The translations under genes and the position numbers were made by a program. Below, in pieces: positions 46,801 to 54,261 of a stretch of 64,000 bases of DNA. The notes beneath the pieces were generated by a model. It did no database searches. It worked only from the letters and a program-made list of their open reading frames with translations, and was not told the DNA's origin. The stretch is taken from positions 992,001 to 1,056,000 of the forward strand of contig NZ_CP077769.1 of the NCBI RefSeq assembly GCF_020386615.1, read 5' to 3'. This DNA is from Chitinophaga pendula (GTDB lineage: Bacteria > Bacteroidota > Bacteroidia > Chitinophagales > Chitinophagaceae). Every line of letters starts with the position of its first letter. Position 1 is the stretch's first letter.

Positions 46801-46920
46801 TACCGGACCGCTGGCATCCCGGACAATACCCCTGACCACCGGCCGCTCTACAGGCTTTTCCTGCGCCGATGCCTGATACAAAAAGAATATAAATAGTATG
46901 ACGCTTAATATCTTTTTCAT
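43840..46920 (-). CDS. SusC/RagA family TonB-linked outer-membrane transporter, second pair
   Basis: TonB-dependent import channel. 1026 aa: signal peptide (LSVILFIFFLYQASAQ), a CarboxypepD-regulatory-like domain at 25-110 (VRGIVRDASGPVPGVVIYEK), plug domain (VEVVAYGQTSKLSKTIASSS, IDPEQVASVTILKDAASAAV, GANGVIVVTT) and the 22-strand barrel ending in YNFGLNVSF. RNEIA-type DGIIDPYDQRYMDYSNIP is the calcium-like loop typical of the family. It is complete and conventional, paired with the SusD that follows by 15 bases, and preceded 21 bases upstream by the first pair. Confidence 0.96.
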   Translation of the reverse strand: MKKILSVILFIFFLYQASAQEKPVERPVVRGIVRDASGPVPGVVIYEKDVTNNGTTSGPDGSFRFSLRGKQSVLVVKMVGYLMKEVAASTSPMDILIQQDVKGLEQVEVVAYGQTSKLSKTIASSSVSGDEIRRVPTASLQNALAGKLPGFISMQRSGQPGADGAAFMIRGTTTFSENRNVSPLIIVDDVEFTGNFSDIDPEQVASVTILKDAASAAVYGIKGANGVIVVTTIRGQNGKSQIRLTTNTGLQGNTIRPRFLNAYETAVIRNRALESDGLPPDWTQEDLDAWKNGTDPYGHPDIDWWGTLIRDYTTQTKNNLSINGGVDKMKYFISVGHLFQNGILKDFRDATSEVNPNYYLKRYNYRSNLDFQVTRSLDLSMDLSGYFTEQNEPNTRGRANRNRVFFELFDYKGLPAHAYPITNPDGSYGAAPETLVTGPTNNVIGRLRLGGYRRTFESDIQINLRATQRLNFIASGLKLTGLISYSSNQDFRRSLTRTNFLSFIYNSRNQTYTPFNPSVYRNEKYTLDAPASSTEKRLNTQLSLSYDTTFHNRHHVYALALLNQFSNSRGAGIPENFRGYTFRMGYNFKRKYMLEVSGAYNGTDRFKSSSRYGLFPALSGGWNIGEEPFFRDHVRFMDLFKIRGSIGATGSDDINDTYQYLYEYIYLASADYGYNFGVTPRSSDGIREGTLGNEHVSWEKELQWNIGTDMNFFKGKLSITGDVFYKRRRDILSIRKSLSDIIGIGLPASNISIISNRGFEVDLNYNNAIGSFRYRVNANVSVAKNRIEFMDEGAPAFPWLRETGGQTGRVKGYTTIGFYQDQKDIDTSAVPLGAPPRPGDLKYKDLNGDGIIDPYDQRYMDYSNIPTTNYGLTIGGDWKGLSFSVTFQSARHFTLSSFAEAVTPFFGNLREVHQGAWTPENRDSPTFPRISTLDNISNPRTNMSDYWQIRGDYVKLRNVEIAYTLPKRWVQAIRLNQVRVYANGSNLYTWMFGRNLYDVDPEVSSNTEGGVYPNQKVYNFGLNVSF

Positions 46921-46941
46921 AACAACAACCGTTTAATGTGA

Positions 46942-48612
46942 TTACCAACCGGGGTTTTGAAAGAGGTTACGATTCCGGTATAGTTCATTCTGGGGAATAG
47001 GATACAGATAAGCACGGGGCGCATTGAAGCTGATCCTGCCGGCTATAATAGGTGCATATTGATAACTACCACCCGCATCCCGCGTGATCTTACTGCCACG
47101 CAGGTCTTTGTTTAAGACACTGGCCGCCGTCTTCCACCGCCGCAGATCCCAGTAACGGTGCTCTTCAAAACACAACTCCACCCGCCGCTCATTACGTATC
47201 ATCGCCCTGAACTCCTCCTGGCTGATATTGCCAGGTACCGCCGGTAATCCACCTCTGGCCCTGATCTGCGTAACCGCATCCCGGGCTGCCGATGTAGGCC
47301 CGTCCGCTTCATTCGTCGCCTCCGCAAAATTCAACAGGATCTCCGCATACCTGATCAACGGAAAATTATGAGACTGGGAACCTACAGAAGCGGCTTCCTC
47401 TGCCTTATAACAGAACTTCTTTAGATAATAACCGGTCTTCGTCTGTACCAAGTTGCCGCCTGGCTTATCCAGGCCGCCCTCAAATGTTTCCACATTTCTC
47501 TTGAACCAGCGTGCACCGTTGTATAGGAACACCATGGCAAATCGGTTGTCACGGTTACTGGCAGGATTGTTAGGGTTATAACCGGAGGTAGGATCTGTAA
47601 TAGGTTTGTTGTTTTTCATCAGGAACGCTTCCGCGAGATCCTGCGTAGGACTGGTATACCCACGGAATCCATAGAGCGTAAACCCAACTGGGCCGTTATT
47701 GGTCTCCACATCCGTACTGTTACCACGCATATATGCCAGGATGATCTCCTTATGACGCCGCGTCACGAAAATATTCACATAGTTGGCACTGGACTCCAAT
47801 CCGTAAATGCCCGTTTTAATAACAGCATCCGCCGCTTGTGCCGCCTTCCTCCATCGCTCTGCATCATAAGTGGCATAACCGGCTATCTGCCGCTCCGCAG
47901 CATTACTGCCAATATTACCGCCGTTAAAAAGCGCACTGGCAGCATACAAGAGTACCCTGGACTTAAGCGCCAGTACCACCGCCTGACTACTGCGTCCCCA
48001 TTCCGCATCCGGTACCGGGTCCGGTCGGGATGCTGCCCGGATATCATCCAGCTCACTAACGATGTAATTGATACATTCCTCAAATGAATTACGTTTGTAA
48101 GAAAGGTCATCCGCCAGCGTAGGTACCTTATCGCCCATCAAAGGCACGCCCCCATAACGTTTCACCAACTCAAAGTAAAAATAGGCACGAAGAAAACGAG
48201 CCTCCATCTTCCAGTAAGTAAGCACGTCCTTCGGCTTGGGCACACGGTCTATCTTCGATAAAAAGATGTTTACCTTACGGATACCTCCGTAATGACGACT
48301 CCACACATCCTCCGGGTTCATAAATGGATCTACACGCCCGAATATCAGGTGCTCAATAGTGCTGCCGTTCTGGGAAGGCACCGCATCATCCGTAGCAGCA
48401 TCCAGCATAGAGTTGCTGATACGGTTAAAACCAGTGGGGAGATTGGCATAGATATCTGTCAGGAATTGCTCCGCATAGTTGCCGTTCTGGTCGATAGGAT
48501 CAAAGATGTAATCCTCATCCAGGTTCTCCAGCGGCCCTTCTTCTACGTCCTTCTTGCAACTGGCCCAGAAAAGCACGGAAAGCAATGGCAATAATATGAT
48601 CAGTCTTTTCAT
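46942..48612 (-). CDS. RagB/SusD family nutrient-binding lipoprotein, first pair
   Basis: 556 aa. The signal ends in a lipobox (LSVLFWASC). SusD marks: YIFDPIDQNGNYAEQFLTDI, RFLRAYFYFELVKRYGGVPL, LNFAEATNEADGP and VELCFEEHRYWDLRRWKT, ending in YLYPIPQNELYRNRNLFQNP. It starts 5 bases after its SusC partner's stop, so the two are translationally close. It is diverged from the SusD of the second pair, so the two pairs probably handle different ligands or sizes. Confidence 0.95.
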   Translation of the reverse strand: MKRLIILLPLLSVLFWASCKKDVEEGPLENLDEDYIFDPIDQNGNYAEQFLTDIYANLPTGFNRISNSMLDAATDDAVPSQNGSTIEHLIFGRVDPFMNPEDVWSRHYGGIRKVNIFLSKIDRVPKPKDVLTYWKMEARFLRAYFYFELVKRYGGVPLMGDKVPTLADDLSYKRNSFEECINYIVSELDDIRAASRPDPVPDAEWGRSSQAVVLALKSRVLLYAASALFNGGNIGSNAAERQIAGYATYDAERWRKAAQAADAVIKTGIYGLESSANYVNIFVTRRHKEIILAYMRGNSTDVETNNGPVGFTLYGFRGYTSPTQDLAEAFLMKNNKPITDPTSGYNPNNPASNRDNRFAMVFLYNGARWFKRNVETFEGGLDKPGGNLVQTKTGYYLKKFCYKAEEAASVGSQSHNFPLIRYAEILLNFAEATNEADGPTSAARDAVTQIRARGGLPAVPGNISQEEFRAMIRNERRVELCFEEHRYWDLRRWKTAASVLNKDLRGSKITRDAGGSYQYAPIIAGRISFNAPRAYLYPIPQNELYRNRNLFQNPGW

Positions 48613-48617
48613 AGGGA

Positions 48618-51521
48618 TTAGAATTTAATGTTTAAACCTGCCATAAATGCTTGCTGTATAGGATAATTGCCATATAGGTTCTCCGGGTCAACTTCCTTGA
48701 TAGCACTGTGCGTGAACAGGTTCGTTCCGTTTACGAATACACGAAGCGACGATATACGCACCCGCCGGATTAGGTTACTGCTAAGCGTATATCCCAATTC
48801 CGCATTCTTCAACCGCCAGTAACTGGTCTTACGCATCCAGTAGTCCGATACCCGGTCATTATTAAAATTGCTACCTACTGAAAGCCGGGGATAGCTAGCC
48901 GTAGCAGCCGTCTCCGGTGTCCATCTGTCCAGGTGGTTCACCCACGCATTTCCCCTGCCTTCATTATCAAATTCTTTAAGCTGGAATAAAGAATACCGGT
49001 TACCGGTTCCTTGCACGAGTATATTACAGTCAAAACCCTTCCAGGAAAAACCAGCGTTAATGCCAAAGAAAATCTGCGCTTTGTCAGGACTGATATTCGT
49101 TTGATCAAAGGCATTGATCCGGCCATCCCCATTCAGGTCTTTATACTTGATATCCCCGGGTACAGGATCATAACCGTCCGGCCTGGCACTTCGCGCAATC
49201 TCCTCCCTACTCTGGAACAACCCGTCAGATACATACCCGGTTAAAAAAGTATGACTACCCGTTCTCACTAGCCAGGGATAAGGCTTCGATGGCTCATCCT
49301 CATATACCAGCCGCTGTTGTATAAAATTGAGATTGCCGCCTATATAGTAGTGGAATTGCGCATGATGATGCTGATAAAAGAGAGAGAATTCCGTACCGTA
49401 GATATCTGATTTACCCAGGTTTTCCGTCGGATAAGTAGTGCCCAGAAGTGCCGTAGCATTACCCCGGGTGATCAGCTGATCGTAATACCTGTTCTTATAA
49501 TACTCCGCCGTAAAGGACAACCTCCCCGAAAGCAGCCGCAAATCCATCCCCAGGTTGAACTTACGGGCCTTCTCCCAGGTAACATAGGGGTTGGCGAGCC
49601 GGCCCTCCCGCACACCACTGACACCAGTCGCACTGGCGCCAAAATTATAACCGGTGCCGCCTTCATAATATTGATTGTACACAAAATAGCCTTCGCCCGT
49701 ACCCGAAAAACGATTACCGTTAAACGCATTACCCACCCAGCCATAACTGCTGCGGAGTTTAAGCTCATCCAGCCAGGAGGCCTGTAGAAACGATTCCCTC
49801 GCCAGATTCCAGCCAATACCAAACGCGGGGAACCATCCAAAACGTTTTTGCTTCGGATAGCGGTTGGTGCCATTGTATCCCATAGCCAATTCAAACAGGT
49901 ATTTCTCTCGATAGTTATACGCCACTCTGCCGGCGGTACCCAGAAAGTACTGCGGCAGCTGATTTCCTAAGATGCGGTTATCATTATTCACCGTATACAC
50001 TACTTGTAAAGCGTGCGGCCCGAACTGCCGGTTATACCCCAGCTGTACATCTGAATAAAGAAAACGTTCCGTAGCGGTAGACGCCGTGGCATTGGTCATA
50101 TCGCCGTCATTACCATACTTCAGATAGGTCGTATCCCCCGCCGGATTTACACGTAGGGAATACACCGCATTGGTCTTGGTACGCACGATCGCCTCCGTAA
50201 AATTTGTATAGAAGGAGAAACTGCCCTTCACCCACAAGCCCTTCACCAGATCACTCAGATCCCCCTTGATAGTAAGATCCGCATTCAGATCACGGGAGTA
50301 GAGATTGTAATAACCAGCCATTACCGCACGGCCGTAGATGTTAGTAGGGTAGAAGTTGTTACCACCGAGTGAACCGTCAGGATTCCTGATGGGATAAGCA
50401 TTATTCGGCGTATTGAAGATAGCGGTCATGATGTCATCCGAAAAACCGCCTGGCTCATTGTTGTTCTGTATGCGCCCCATCACGTTAAGAGAGGCCGAAA
50501 TACTGCGATTGATTCTTACATCTACATTCGAACGGAAAATGTAACGTTTCATATCCGCATTCGTATTATACTTATTCATGGACGTAGTCTTGAAAAGACC
50601 GGTCTGGTTCGTATAATCCAGATTCACAAAATACCGGGCATTCTCTCGCCCGCCTGAAATAGCCAGGTCATAACGTTGAAAAGGAGCACTGTTCTTCAAC
50701 ACTTCCTTCCGCCAGTCTACATCAGGATGTCCGTACGGATCACTGCCATTCCGGTAAGCATCCAGGTCAGCTGCCGTATAAGCTGCTGGTTTGCCGTCAT
50801 TGGCAAGTGCCTCGTTATACAATCGCGCATAATCGTAAGCACCAAGCCCGCGGATCATCTTGGTCGACTTTGTAAGACCGGCCGTCGCCGTAAATGACAG
50901 CCGCTGTGGCCCTTCTTCACCCTTTCGCGTAGTGATCAGCAAAATGCCGTTGGCCGCCCGCATGCCGTACATCGCAGTGGCCAGCGCATCCTTCAGTAAC
51001 GTAACCGATGCGATCTGCTCCGGGTTGATACCCACCATATTCCTGGAAGGACTACCGTCTATCATGATCATAGGTGCCTTCCCTCGCAGTATCGCAGAAT
51101 AAGCTTCATAAGCAGGCTGCCCGTTGGCTTGCGTCACCTGTAGTCCCGGTAACCGCCCCGCCAGCATGCCGTACAGGTTATTCGTATACGTCTTACTGAG
51201 CGCTGGCGTTTCAATGGCCGACAACGAAGCCAGCGATACCCGCCTCGCCTGCTGACCATATAACACCTGGTAAAAGGAATCCTGACGGAACAACGCCGCA
51301 GAATCATCGGCATTCACCGCTAACCGGGACAATGGTGGCTTGCGTACCTCCGTTACCTTCCCCCGGATAACCGTATCCGCATACAAATGATCAACATAAA
51401 AAAAAGAAGAAGAAAGAAGAGGACTCCGCGAAACCGCTCGCGAAGTAAGAACACCTGGCCCCATCCCCAGTATGCCCACGCTCGGCAATAGGAACAGCAA
51501 CTTTGCGTAACATTTTTTCAT
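48618..51521 (-). CDS. SusC/RagA family TonB-linked transporter, first pair, lacking the regulatory-like domain
   Basis: 967 aa from the ATG at 51521, which gives a signal peptide (MKKCYAKLLFLLPSVGILGM); an earlier ATG at 51611 would add 30 residues before it. Between signal and plug there are only about 85 residues of low similarity (IRGKVTEVRKPPLSRLAVNA), so the N-terminal CarboxypepD-regulatory-like domain of normal SusC proteins is missing or reduced. The plug is recognisable: LYGMLAGRLPGLQVTQANG, INPEQIASVTLLKDALATAM, ANGILLITTRKG. The barrel and NAFDQTNISPDK loop are intact and it ends in FMAGLNIKF. First gene of the operon. Confidence 0.93.
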   Translation of the reverse strand: MKKCYAKLLFLLPSVGILGMGPGVLTSRAVSRSPLLSSSFFYVDHLYADTVIRGKVTEVRKPPLSRLAVNADDSAALFRQDSFYQVLYGQQARRVSLASLSAIETPALSKTYTNNLYGMLAGRLPGLQVTQANGQPAYEAYSAILRGKAPMIMIDGSPSRNMVGINPEQIASVTLLKDALATAMYGMRAANGILLITTRKGEEGPQRLSFTATAGLTKSTKMIRGLGAYDYARLYNEALANDGKPAAYTAADLDAYRNGSDPYGHPDVDWRKEVLKNSAPFQRYDLAISGGRENARYFVNLDYTNQTGLFKTTSMNKYNTNADMKRYIFRSNVDVRINRSISASLNVMGRIQNNNEPGGFSDDIMTAIFNTPNNAYPIRNPDGSLGGNNFYPTNIYGRAVMAGYYNLYSRDLNADLTIKGDLSDLVKGLWVKGSFSFYTNFTEAIVRTKTNAVYSLRVNPAGDTTYLKYGNDGDMTNATASTATERFLYSDVQLGYNRQFGPHALQVVYTVNNDNRILGNQLPQYFLGTAGRVAYNYREKYLFELAMGYNGTNRYPKQKRFGWFPAFGIGWNLARESFLQASWLDELKLRSSYGWVGNAFNGNRFSGTGEGYFVYNQYYEGGTGYNFGASATGVSGVREGRLANPYVTWEKARKFNLGMDLRLLSGRLSFTAEYYKNRYYDQLITRGNATALLGTTYPTENLGKSDIYGTEFSLFYQHHHAQFHYYIGGNLNFIQQRLVYEDEPSKPYPWLVRTGSHTFLTGYVSDGLFQSREEIARSARPDGYDPVPGDIKYKDLNGDGRINAFDQTNISPDKAQIFFGINAGFSWKGFDCNILVQGTGNRYSLFQLKEFDNEGRGNAWVNHLDRWTPETAATASYPRLSVGSNFNNDRVSDYWMRKTSYWRLKNAELGYTLSSNLIRRVRISSLRVFVNGTNLFTHSAIKEVDPENLYGNYPIQQAFMAGLNIKF

Positions 51522-52027
51522 CAATGTCAGTTTTTCGTGTGGTAATAGTATAACGTGGCGGACAGCAAACTCCCGCTTGCCACCATTCATAGTCGGCAAT
51601 GTCAATAACAATCCCGTACCGAAACATAGCCTCGGCTACCGGTCATTGCATAGGGCAGCAATTACTGTTATTACAAGTATTAACTCCTTGTTGGCAGATT
51701 AAAACGGATGCCGCATAGGGGAGAACTTTTCATAACTAGGTAAGAAGTACAGCCTTCGCGATATATCAGTTCCTGATAGATACCCTGATCTTGGTTGATA
51801 GGAATGCTCCTGTTTTTAAATAATGTCGTCGCTGGTTACTTCGATCAAATATTAGATTGATAAAATACGTGGATAATACAAAATAAAAACGCCTGGCCAA
51901 TCAATTCCAATGCCTGTCTCTGGTACTACATACTTATTTATTGAACGATAGAAAATACCATCGTCTGCTGGTAACGTGCAAACGATTGCAATCTGAATGT
52001 TAAATAAGGGATAAATTCTCGTATTTG
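51522..52027 (-). other. Long untranslated leader of the susCD operon
   Basis: About 500 bases between the proposed promoter and the ATG at 51521, with no open frame worth calling. It contains a small hairpin, TATCAG-TTC-CTGATA (51764-51778). Its length would allow RNA-level control, as leader or antisense control occurs in Bacteroides susCD operons (family knowledge), but no known motif is seen. Confidence 0.4.
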
Positions 52028-52059
52028 CAAATTTATTTTAATAGCAGGCATACAGCAAA
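52028..52059 (-). promoter_or_regulatory. Promoter of the susC-susD-susC-susD operon
   Basis: On the minus strand TTTG (52059-52056), exactly 20 bases, TAAATTTG (52035-52028): a complete consensus match just downstream of the DUF3817 terminator. Confidence 0.65.
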
Positions 52060-52071
52060 CAACGATAAACA

Positions 52072-52092
52072 GGCCGTTTCAATAGAACGGCC
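52072..52092 (-). terminator. Hairpin after the DUF3817 gene
   Basis: GGCCGTT and AACGGCC pair around a 7-base loop; on the minus strand GTTTATCGTTGTTTG follows, a poor T-run. Confidence 0.55.
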
Positions 52093-52147
52093 CGCTTATA
52101 ATAGTATCGAAAAATAGTGTTATCTCAAGGCAGCAGGAAAAAAATTA

Positions 52148-52465
52148 TTACTCCCCATTTTCTACCTCGTATTTCAGGATCTTATAATCCACATAAAAAG
52201 TACCAAATGGAATAATACAGGCAAGCAATACCTTCCACGTCGTCTCCGTAAACTTCCATCGCTGTACCACCCCGACACTAATAGCTCCGTATATAAATAA
52301 CAGGAACAATATACCGTGTACCGGCCCCAATGCCTTCACCATAGCAGCATCATGCCAGATATATTTCATCGGCACTGCAACAAATAACAGTAACAACAAA
52401 GACATGCCTTCCAGGAAGGCTATAATACGTAAACGCCCCACCTGGGTCTTAACTAAAGAAAACAT
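52148..52465 (-). CDS. DUF3817 small membrane protein
   Basis: 105 aa with three hydrophobic helices: RIIAFLEGMSLLLLLFVAVP, VHGILFLLFIYGAISVGVV and VLLACIIPFGTFYVDYKIL. The FLEGMSLLLLL, PMKY and PFGTFYVD patterns are those of the DUF3817 family, which is of unknown function. It follows the four-helix membrane protein gene by 28 bases, likely in one transcript under the TetR-type regulator upstream (inference from operator-like sites). Confidence 0.85.
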   Translation of the reverse strand: MFSLVKTQVGRLRIIAFLEGMSLLLLLFVAVPMKYIWHDAAMVKALGPVHGILFLLFIYGAISVGVVQRWKFTETTWKVLLACIIPFGTFYVDYKILKYEVENGE

Positions 52466-52493
52466 AAATCCGTCTGTTTAATAGATGAAGTAA

Positions 52494-52955
52494 TTAGAAT
52501 AATCGCACGAAAGGCCGTTGCGATAGGGGAGAGAATGGCCACGGTATCGCCAGCAGTATGACCACTAGCGCCAGTACATACCAGATAATAATGGTCCTGA
52601 ACTTTTCCTTATCTACTTTAATACGTTTCGCTTTGGCAGATCCTATCGTTAGCAACACAATACCCAGCAACATCATCGCAATGTGTATATAACGGAAGAA
52701 AAAACCGTCATTGATACCACTCTCCATATGCCGCGCTACGATCGATCGTACAATCGGACTGATCACATACAATCCCATCCCCAATACCAACTGTATATGC
52801 GCAACCGTGGCCGTCCAGTGACGAACAGCATTGTCCGACGCCGTAAACGAACGCTCACCTATATATCCCCTGAAAGCGCGGATAATACTGTACAACAGAA
52901 AAAAAAGCACCAGCCACCGCACAATGCTGTGCAGCGTAAGTAATAACAAATACAT
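52494..52955 (-). CDS. Four-helix membrane protein, cytochrome b-like
   Basis: 153 aa, four hydrophobic helices. His residues in or near the helices (LTLHSIVRWLVLFFLL, HWTATVAHIQLVLGMGLYV, RYIHIAMMLLGIVLLTIG) could ligate heme as in small b-type cytochromes, and the family is often labelled cytochrome B in Bacteroidota; heme binding is not shown. The start at 52955 is 20 bases from a perfect 14-bp palindrome (52976-52989) that is also found, imperfectly, in front of the tetR gene. It probably forms an operon with the DUF3817 gene and is probably regulated by the TetR protein. Confidence 0.7.
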   Translation of the reverse strand: MYLLLLTLHSIVRWLVLFFLLYSIIRAFRGYIGERSFTASDNAVRHWTATVAHIQLVLGMGLYVISPIVRSIVARHMESGINDGFFFRYIHIAMMLLGIVLLTIGSAKAKRIKVDKEKFRTIIIWYVLALVVILLAIPWPFSPLSQRPFVRLF

Positions 52956-52975
52956 AGTATATTAGATTATAAAAG

Positions 52976-52989
52976 ATACCAATTGGTAT
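52976..52989. promoter_or_regulatory. Operator-like palindrome upstream of the membrane protein pair
   Basis: ATACCAATTGGTAT is a perfect 14-bp palindrome, followed by GTTTT. The sequence at 53600-53613 matches it at 12 of 14 positions and is followed by the same GTTTT. Candidate TetR site. Confidence 0.6.
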
Positions 52990-53006
52990 GTTTTAGGTGA
53001 AAAAAA

Positions 53007-53594
53007 TTATGCCAGCGTTTGCAGGTAATTTTTTAACTCCTTCAGATAAGTAGTATAACAGGCCCGCCCAAATACCTTACCCAGGTTACGAATACCCCCA
53101 TAACCGGCAATGACAAAATGAGCCACTTGTTTGGAATCAACACCAGCACGCACCACTCCACGCACCTTGCCCTGCTCCACACTGGCTTGTATCGCCTTCT
53201 GCCACTCCAGTGATAGCTTACTTAACGCCTTGTTAAATTCCGCATTCAAAGGCGACATCTCCTCGATCAGATTGATCGCCGGACATCCAAATGCCACATC
53301 AAAATGCTGCTCGTCCTTCAGCAACGTCTCCATCATCTTATAAAGGTCAGTAATAGGAGCAGCCGATTGTATCAACGGCTTGATCATCACCTCGCGCATA
53401 CCGGGATACATCACGTCGTTGATCATCGCCAATCCCATATCATCCTTCGAAGAAAAATGATAGTAAAAAGCGCCCTTCGTCACCTTCGTGTTCGCAATGA
53501 TATCGTCTACACTCGTAGACTGATACCCATTACGGTACACCAACTCCAATGCTTTAGATAAGATGGTTAAACGCGTCTGATCCGCTTTAGACAT
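53007..53594 (-). CDS. TetR/AcrR family transcriptional regulator
   Basis: 195 aa from the ATG at 53594 (MSKADQTRLTILSKALELVY); 15 codons upstream in frame overlap the operator and are rejected. The N-terminal helix-turn-helix is typical: GYQSTSVDDIIANTKVTKGAFYYHFSSKDDM. The C-terminal ligand domain is of a type with FDVAFGCPAINLIEEMS, seen in reductive-stress or electrophile-responsive members such as the NemR-like group; the Cys in FGCP is worth noting. It lies between two operator-like palindromes, one before its own start and one before the downstream gene, so it likely represses itself and the two membrane protein genes. Confidence 0.9.
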   Translation of the reverse strand: MSKADQTRLTILSKALELVYRNGYQSTSVDDIIANTKVTKGAFYYHFSSKDDMGLAMINDVMYPGMREVMIKPLIQSAAPITDLYKMMETLLKDEQHFDVAFGCPAINLIEEMSPLNAEFNKALSKLSLEWQKAIQASVEQGKVRGVVRAGVDSKQVAHFVIAGYGGIRNLGKVFGRACYTTYLKELKNYLQTLA

Positions 53595-53599
53595 AAAAA

Positions 53600-53627
53600 A
53601 TACTATTTGGTATGTTTTGCAAAAGTA
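53600..53627 (-). promoter_or_regulatory. Promoter box and operator-like site of tetR
   Basis: On the minus strand the -7 box TACTTTTG (53627-53620) is followed by ATACTATTTGGTAT (plus-strand reading, 53600-53613), an imperfect copy of the palindrome at 52976. The site covers the expected transcript start, as for a repressor. Confidence 0.55.
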
Positions 53628-53782
53628 AATATTTATCAATCGCCTGGAACATATACCGCAAATATTTCTATTTCATGACAATACCTGCTGACATACGATC
53701 ACATGAAGAAATAATTAATAAACCCCTGCCTCTTGTTAGTACTTCGGAAATACAATAAATTACTGCTCCTAAAACAAATACT

Positions 53783-54208
53783 ATGGCTGCAGTAAACCCC
53801 TACCTCACTTTTAAAGACAATTGCGAAGAAGCATTCAACTTCTACAAATCCGTATTCGGAACAGAATTTATCACCTTCGCAAAATTCAAAGACATGCCTC
53901 CCACAGATGGTACACCTCCGCCAGGAGATGGCGTAATGCATGTCGCCTTACCAGTAGGCGAAGGCACCGTTATCATGGGGAGTGATGCCCCCGGAGGTTA
54001 TGGCAATGCCCTGATCGTAGGCAACAACTTCTCTATCTCTATCAACACAGAGAGTAGGGAAGAAGCCACCCGTATCTTCGAAGGCCTCTCTGCCGGTGGA
54101 CAGGTAACCATGCCGCTTGATGAGACTTTCTGGGGCGCCTTCTTCGGTATGTTCACCGACAAATTTGGTATCCAATGGATGGTAAACCACGATATCAATA
54201 AACAGTAA
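53783..54208 (+). CDS. VOC family protein (PhnB/glyoxalase-like)
   Basis: 141 aa. Vicinal-oxygen-chelate fold of the PhnB-like type: VNPYLTFKDNCEEAFNFYKS, FGTEFITFAKFKDMP, GVMHVALPVGEGTVIMGSD and WGAFFGMFTDKFGIQWMVN. Such proteins are common, mostly of unknown substrate, and many lack a full metal site. It is transcribed alone between tetR and the MATE gene. A role in detoxification with the exporter next to it is possible but unproven. Confidence 0.9.
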   Translation: MAAVNPYLTFKDNCEEAFNFYKSVFGTEFITFAKFKDMPPTDGTPPPGDGVMHVALPVGEGTVIMGSDAPGGYGNALIVGNNFSISINTESREEATRIFEGLSAGGQVTMPLDETFWGAFFGMFTDKFGIQWMVNHDINKQ

Positions 54209-54224
54209 CAAAAAGAATAAGGAT

Positions 54225-54257
54225 AAAAAAAGGCGGTCCGCACAGACCGCCTTTTTT
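54225..54257. terminator. Bidirectional terminator between the VOC and MATE genes
   Basis: AAAAAAGGCGGTC pairs over 13 bp with GACCGCCTTTTTT around CCGCACA. Confidence 0.93.
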
Positions 54258-54261
54258 ATCC

